This document shows positions 11,172 to 14,083 of a stretch of DNA of 14,083 bases, one piece after another. The DNA lies in NCBI GenBank assembly GCA_018971405.1, contig JAGXAX010000012.1, positions 1 to 14,083 on the forward strand, read 5' to 3'. Position numbers and translations under genes: made by a program. The stretch comes from Alphaproteobacteria bacterium. GTDB taxonomy: Bacteria; Pseudomonadota; Alphaproteobacteria; Micavibrionales; UBA2020. Within the stretch, counting starts at the first letter, position 1. Each line of letters opens with the position of its first letter. The notes under the pieces were generated by a model. That model had not been told where the DNA came from, searched no databases, and was given only the letters and a program-made list of their open reading frames with translations.

Positions 11172-11594
11172 TTACTTCTTTTTCTTCGAGAACATCTGCA
11201 GCATCCGCCGCGTGACGATAAAACCGCCGAAGATATTGACGGAAGCGAGCGTCACCGCGGCGAAACCCAGCCATTTGGAAAAGCTGTGCCCCGCAGGCCC
11301 CGCTGCGATCAGCGCGCCGACGATGATGACGGAGGAAATGGCGTTCGTCACCGCCATCAAAGGCGAGTGCAGCGCGGGCGTCACGCGCCAGACGACGTAA
11401 TAGCCGACGAAGCACGCCAGAACAAAGACCGTGAGGCCGACGACGAAAAACGGCATCGCGCCTGACGCGTCGCCGCCGCTGCCGTTCGTGATCTGGATGG
11501 TGTGCGCCGCAAGTTCCGCCGCCTGCTGCGACAATCTTTCCGCTGCCTGCGCGAAGGCATTTGCCTGATCGGTCAGCGCCTGTTGGTTGATCAT
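11172..11594 (-). CDS. pntAb: NAD(P)+ transhydrogenase subunit alpha, membrane part (PntAb/PntA2)
   Basis: In E. coli the alpha subunit is one chain; here, as in Rhodospirillum rubrum, its membrane portion is a separate 140-residue protein, the usual length. After a Gln/Ala-rich amphipathic N-terminal extension (about 1-45), three to four hydrophobic helices follow (about 47-67, 78-98, 108-127) with the family segments [18 protein letters not shown] and [16 protein letters not shown], ending in a Lys-rich tail MFSKKKK. It forms the proton-conducting membrane domain together with PntB. GGGAG 9 nt before the ATG is a good ribosome site. It lies 32 bp after pntAa and 12 bp before pntB in one operon. 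Confidence 0.96.
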   Translation of the reverse strand: MINQQALTDQANAFAQAAERLSQQAAELAAHTIQITNGSGGDASGAMPFFVVGLTVFVLACFVGYYVVWRVTPALHSPLMAVTNAISSVIIVGALIAAGPAGHSFSKWLGFAAVTLASVNIFGGFIVTRRMLQMFSKKKK

Positions 11595-11626
11595 GCCCCA
11601 TTCTCCCTATACAAAATAAATCCTCC

Positions 11627-12751
11627 TTACACGAAATTCGGGTGAACGACGGCGCCGCCGCGCGTCAGCGTCGTTGCCTTGACGATCTCGTCTTCCCAGT
11701 CGATCTTGAGAGACTTGCTGTCCTTGTCCACCAGCGGCGTCAGGAAATTGAGCAGGTTGCGGGCATAGAGCGCCGAGGCGTCCGCCGCGATGCGGCCCGG
11801 CAGGTTGGTGTAGCCGATGATTTTGATGCCGTTCACATCAACCACTTCGCCTGATTTCGACAGGGTACAGTTGCCCCCCTGTTCGACCGCCATATCGAGA
11901 ATGACCGATCCCGCCTTCATGGATTTCACCATTTCATCGGTCACCAGAACCGGCGCCTTCTTGCCGGGGATCAGCGCCGTGGTGATGACAATGTCCTGCT
12001 TCCTGATCGTGTCGGCGATCAGCGCGGCCTGTTTCTGCTTGTATTCGTCGCTCATCTCCTTGGCGTAGCCGCCGGACGTTTCCGCGGCCTTGGTTTCTTC
12101 CGTCTCGACCATCACGAACGACGCGCCGAGGCTCTGCACCTGCTCCTTCGCGGCGGGGCGCACGTCCGTCGCCGACACCTGCGCGCCGAGCCTGCGCGCC
12201 GTCGCGATCGCCTGCAAGCCCGCGACGCCGACGCCCATGATGAACACCTTCGCCGCAGGCACCGTCCCCGCCGCGGTCATCATCAGCGGCAGGGCGTGGC
12301 CGAACGCATTCGCCGCTTCCAGTACGGCGCGATAGCCCGCGAGGTTCGCCTGACTGGAGAGCACGTCCATGCTCTGCGCCCGCGTGATGCGCGGCACGAA
12401 TTCCATCGCCATCGCCGTCACGCCTTGCGCCGCATAGGCTTTCAGCAAATCTTTTTCCTGATAGGGCGACAGGATACCGATCAGTAACGCACCCTTTTTC
12501 ATTTTGGAAACTTCTTCCGCCGCAGGGTGCCGCACCCTGAAGATAACGTCGGCATCGTTATAAACCTCGCCTTGCGCGACGATTTTCGCGCCTGCGGCGC
12601 CATAGGCCGCGTCGGTCATCGCCGCAGCGGCGCCCGCGCCGGACGCAACGACGACCTCCGCGCCCAGGCCGATCAGCTTTTTGACTGTTTCCGGCGAAGC
12701 CGCAACGCGGTTCTCCGCCTCCAGATTTTCTTTGGCTATCGCAATTTTCAT
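11627..12751 (-). CDS. pntAa: NAD(P)+ transhydrogenase subunit alpha, NAD(H)-binding part (PntAa/PntA1)
   Basis: This 374-residue soluble subunit is domain I of the transhydrogenase, related to alanine dehydrogenase, which binds NAD(H) and passes hydride to NADP on PntB. The N-terminus MKIAIAKENLEAENRVAASPETVKKL is the family start, the RQD loop is present as Arg121, Gln126 and Asp129 (RITRAQSMDVLSSQ), and the Rossmann site GVGVAGLQAIATARRLGA lies at about 173-190 with the acidic residue of ATDVRPAA after it. Later segments ALIPGKKAPVLV and DMAVEQGGNC are conserved. I start at 12751, where a GGGGGA site stands 6 nt upstream; an ATG at 12784 would add 11 residues without family match. It is the first pnt gene; 77 bp separate it from the upstream kinase-like gene. 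Confidence 0.97.
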   Translation of the reverse strand: MKIAIAKENLEAENRVAASPETVKKLIGLGAEVVVASGAGAAAAMTDAAYGAAGAKIVAQGEVYNDADVIFRVRHPAAEEVSKMKKGALLIGILSPYQEKDLLKAYAAQGVTAMAMEFVPRITRAQSMDVLSSQANLAGYRAVLEAANAFGHALPLMMTAAGTVPAAKVFIMGVGVAGLQAIATARRLGAQVSATDVRPAAKEQVQSLGASFVMVETEETKAAETSGGYAKEMSDEYKQKQAALIADTIRKQDIVITTALIPGKKAPVLVTDEMVKSMKAGSVILDMAVEQGGNCTLSKSGEVVDVNGIKIIGYTNLPGRIAADASALYARNLLNFLTPLVDKDSKSLKIDWEDEIVKATTLTRGGAVVHPNFV

Positions 12752-12789
12752 GTCAGATCCCCCATCGCATGCCCCTTGGCGCATTCCGA

Positions 12790-12811
12790 TGTTAAGGATG
12801 CCGCATTAACA
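12790..12811 (-). promoter_or_regulatory. Inverted repeat upstream of pntAa, possible operator
   Basis: TGTTAA (12790-12795) and TTAACA (12806-12811) are perfect 6-bp arms separated by 10 bases, in the 77-bp gap (12752-12828) between the UbiB-like gene and pntAa, about 40-60 bases before the pntAa start. Half-site spacing of 16 bp centre to centre fits a dimeric regulator, and the position fits control of a pnt promoter. GATAAT at 12821-12816 is a possible -10 but lacks a -35. As an RNA hairpin it has no T-run, so it is not a good terminator of the upstream gene. Confidence 0.3.
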
Positions 12812-12828
12812 AAGGATTATCAACTGCG

Positions 12829-14083
12829 CTATGAGGTGAGAGGGATGTTATATTTCTTCAGCGCCTTTTTCTGGCGGGCGGCAAGAGCGTTGGCATCGAA
12901 ACCCGCGATCAGCTCGTTGAACAATTCGTACCAGTTCACTTCCGACTTCAAATGCAGGAAGACCGAACCCAGCCCCAGCGCCGCCCTATCCATAAAGACA
13001 AATTCACGCGGCAGCCTGACCCCGCCGATCTTGCGCAGTTCCTGATGCACTTTGTGCGCGACCTCGCGCCCGTAAATCCCTTTGGTCACCACGCCGATGG
13101 TGCGCACTTTATTATCCAGAACGGGGCCATACAGGAATCGCGCCCACATATTGAGAATCTCGATGAGCTGCTTGCTCATATCCCTGAAGCCCCAGCTTTC
13201 ATAGGCCGCAACAGCCATATCCACGTCATCCTGCTGGAGAGCGCGGTACAACGTGATCACGCCCTCGACAAAGCGCGGCGGGAAAACGCGCACGCAGCCG
13301 AAATCCATCAGATTGATGGCGTCATCCGCGCCGACAGAATAATTTCCCAGATGCGGGTCGCCATGAATGACGCCGTAACCATAAAGCGGAACATACCACG
13401 CGCGGAACAGATTGAGCGCGATGCGGTTGCGCTGCGCCTGCGGCGCTTTGACGAAGTTCATCATCTCCCTGCCTTCGAGCCACGTCGCCGTAAGCAGGCG
13501 GTCGGTCGAAAGCGAAGGCACGACTTCCGGCACATGCACGTTTTTCTCGTCTTCCAGCATGAAGCCGTAAAGCTGCATGTGCCGCGCCTCAAGCTTATAG
13601 TCGAGTTCCTCGTGCAGCCGCGCGGCGATTTCTTTTTGTATTTCGGAGGTGGCGATCGTCCGGTCGTATTGCTCGAAAACAGCCATAATCATCTTCAACT
13701 GCTTCAGGTCGGCGACGACGGCCGACTCCATGTCCGGATATTGCAGTTTGCAGGCCACGTGCACGCCCTCCGGCGTGACCGCCCTGTGCACCTGTCCGAG
13801 CGACGCCGCTGCGACGGCCTCCTTTTCAAAAGAACGGAATTTTTTTTCCCAGCCCGCGCCCAACTCCGCCGTCATCCGGCGGCGCACGAAGGGCCAGCCC
13901 ATCGGCGGGGCGTGAGATTGCAGCTTTTGCAGTTCCTGCACATATTCCTGCGGCAGGGCTTCCGGGATCGTCGCCAGCAGCTGGGCGATCTTCAGTAAAG
14001 GTCCTTTCAGATCACCCAGTGATTCCATCAACTGGCGGGCATGCTCCGGCCTGTCTATATCCAGGCCGAGATATTTCTGCCCC
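12829..14083 (-). CDS. AarF/UbiB (ABC1/ADCK) kinase-like protein, 5' end outside window
   Basis: The frame stays open to the window edge, so the N-terminus is missing; 417 residues are visible (start codons near 14031-14026 are internal by homology). ABC1/UbiB proteins are atypical kinase-fold ATPases, several needed for ubiquinone synthesis. Seen motifs: GPLLKIAQLLATIPEALP, where the family's KxGQ reads KIAQ (13981-13992); the Ala-rich loop EAVAAASLGQVHRA replacing the P-loop; ACKLQYP with the ATP-site Lys; EELDYKLEARH; the catalytic loop VIHGDPHLGNYSV (13342-13365 for HGDPHLGN); and the metal-binding NLMDFGCVR. The motifs suggest an intact active site. No C-terminal membrane helices like those of UbiB are evident; the end is basic (RQKKALKKYNIPLTS). 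Its specific role is unknown; the neighbouring transhydrogenase hints at a redox or quinone setting, which is inference. The gene symbol is left empty because paralogues of ubiB are common. Confidence 0.9.
   Translation of the reverse strand, partial: GQKYLGLDIDRPEHARQLMESLGDLKGPLLKIAQLLATIPEALPQEYVQELQKLQSHAPPMGWPFVRRRMTAELGAGWEKKFRSFEKEAVAAASLGQVHRAVTPEGVHVACKLQYPDMESAVVADLKQLKMIMAVFEQYDRTIATSEIQKEIAARLHEELDYKLEARHMQLYGFMLEDEKNVHVPEVVPSLSTDRLLTATWLEGREMMNFVKAPQAQRNRIALNLFRAWYVPLYGYGVIHGDPHLGNYSVGADDAINLMDFGCVRVFPPRFVEGVITLYRALQQDDVDMAVAAYESWGFRDMSKQLIEILNMWARFLYGPVLDNKVRTIGVVTKGIYGREVAHKVHQELRKIGGVRLPREFVFMDRAALGLGSVFLHLKSEVNWYELFNELIAGFDANALAARQKKALKKYNIPLTS

Noticed and set aside
10800..11465. 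Plus-strand frame of 221 residues opposite pntB and pntAb
   Set aside because: Extremely Arg/Asp/His-rich low-complexity product crossing a gene boundary; typical of antisense to hydrophobic membrane genes.
12952..13998. Plus-strand open frame of 348 residues opposite the UbiB-like gene
   Set aside because: Arg/His-rich shadow of the kinase gene, in which all catalytic motifs read clearly on the minus strand.

Overview
The window reads as a chromosomal core region of an alphaproteobacterium. The evidence is an FtsZ that ends in the alphaproteobacterial-type tail [12 protein letters not shown] after a long linker, the gene order ftsZ-lpxC-bamD-recN-ligA that is the usual tail of the division/cell-wall cluster in that class, and a proton-translocating transhydrogenase encoded by three genes (pntAa, pntAb, pntB), as in Rhodospirillum. 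I cannot name genus or species.

Plus strand, 1-8522: the 3' part of ftsZ, a strong intrinsic terminator, lpxC (lipid A synthesis), an unexpected membrane glycosyltransferase of the GT-C/GT39 type, bamD (outer-membrane protein assembly lipoprotein), recN (double-strand break repair) and ligA (NAD-dependent DNA ligase). bamD, recN and ligA are tightly packed: a 12-bp gap with a GGAGG site before recN, then an 11-bp recN/ligA overlap. The genes link division, outer-membrane building (lipid A, probably a glycan modification, and beta-barrel insertion) and DNA repair/replication.

Minus strand, 14083-8519, read from right to left: the 3' part of an AarF/UbiB (ABC1) kinase-like gene, then pntAa, pntAb, pntB, an alpha/beta hydrolase starting 2 nt after the pntB stop, and a 75-residue protein of unknown function. 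The last of these converges on ligA, and the two stop codons share one CTAG. All six may lie in one transcription unit, although the 77-bp gap before pntAa could hold a promoter.

Almost everything here is conserved housekeeping sequence. I found no mobile element, CRISPR array, tRNA, rRNA or clear new system. The parts worth a second look are the glycosyltransferase inserted between lpxC and bamD with a hairpin over its start, the paired inverted repeats in the lpxC leader, the KxGQ-to-KIAQ change in the UbiB-like protein, and the shared-stop convergent junction with the small unknown gene.
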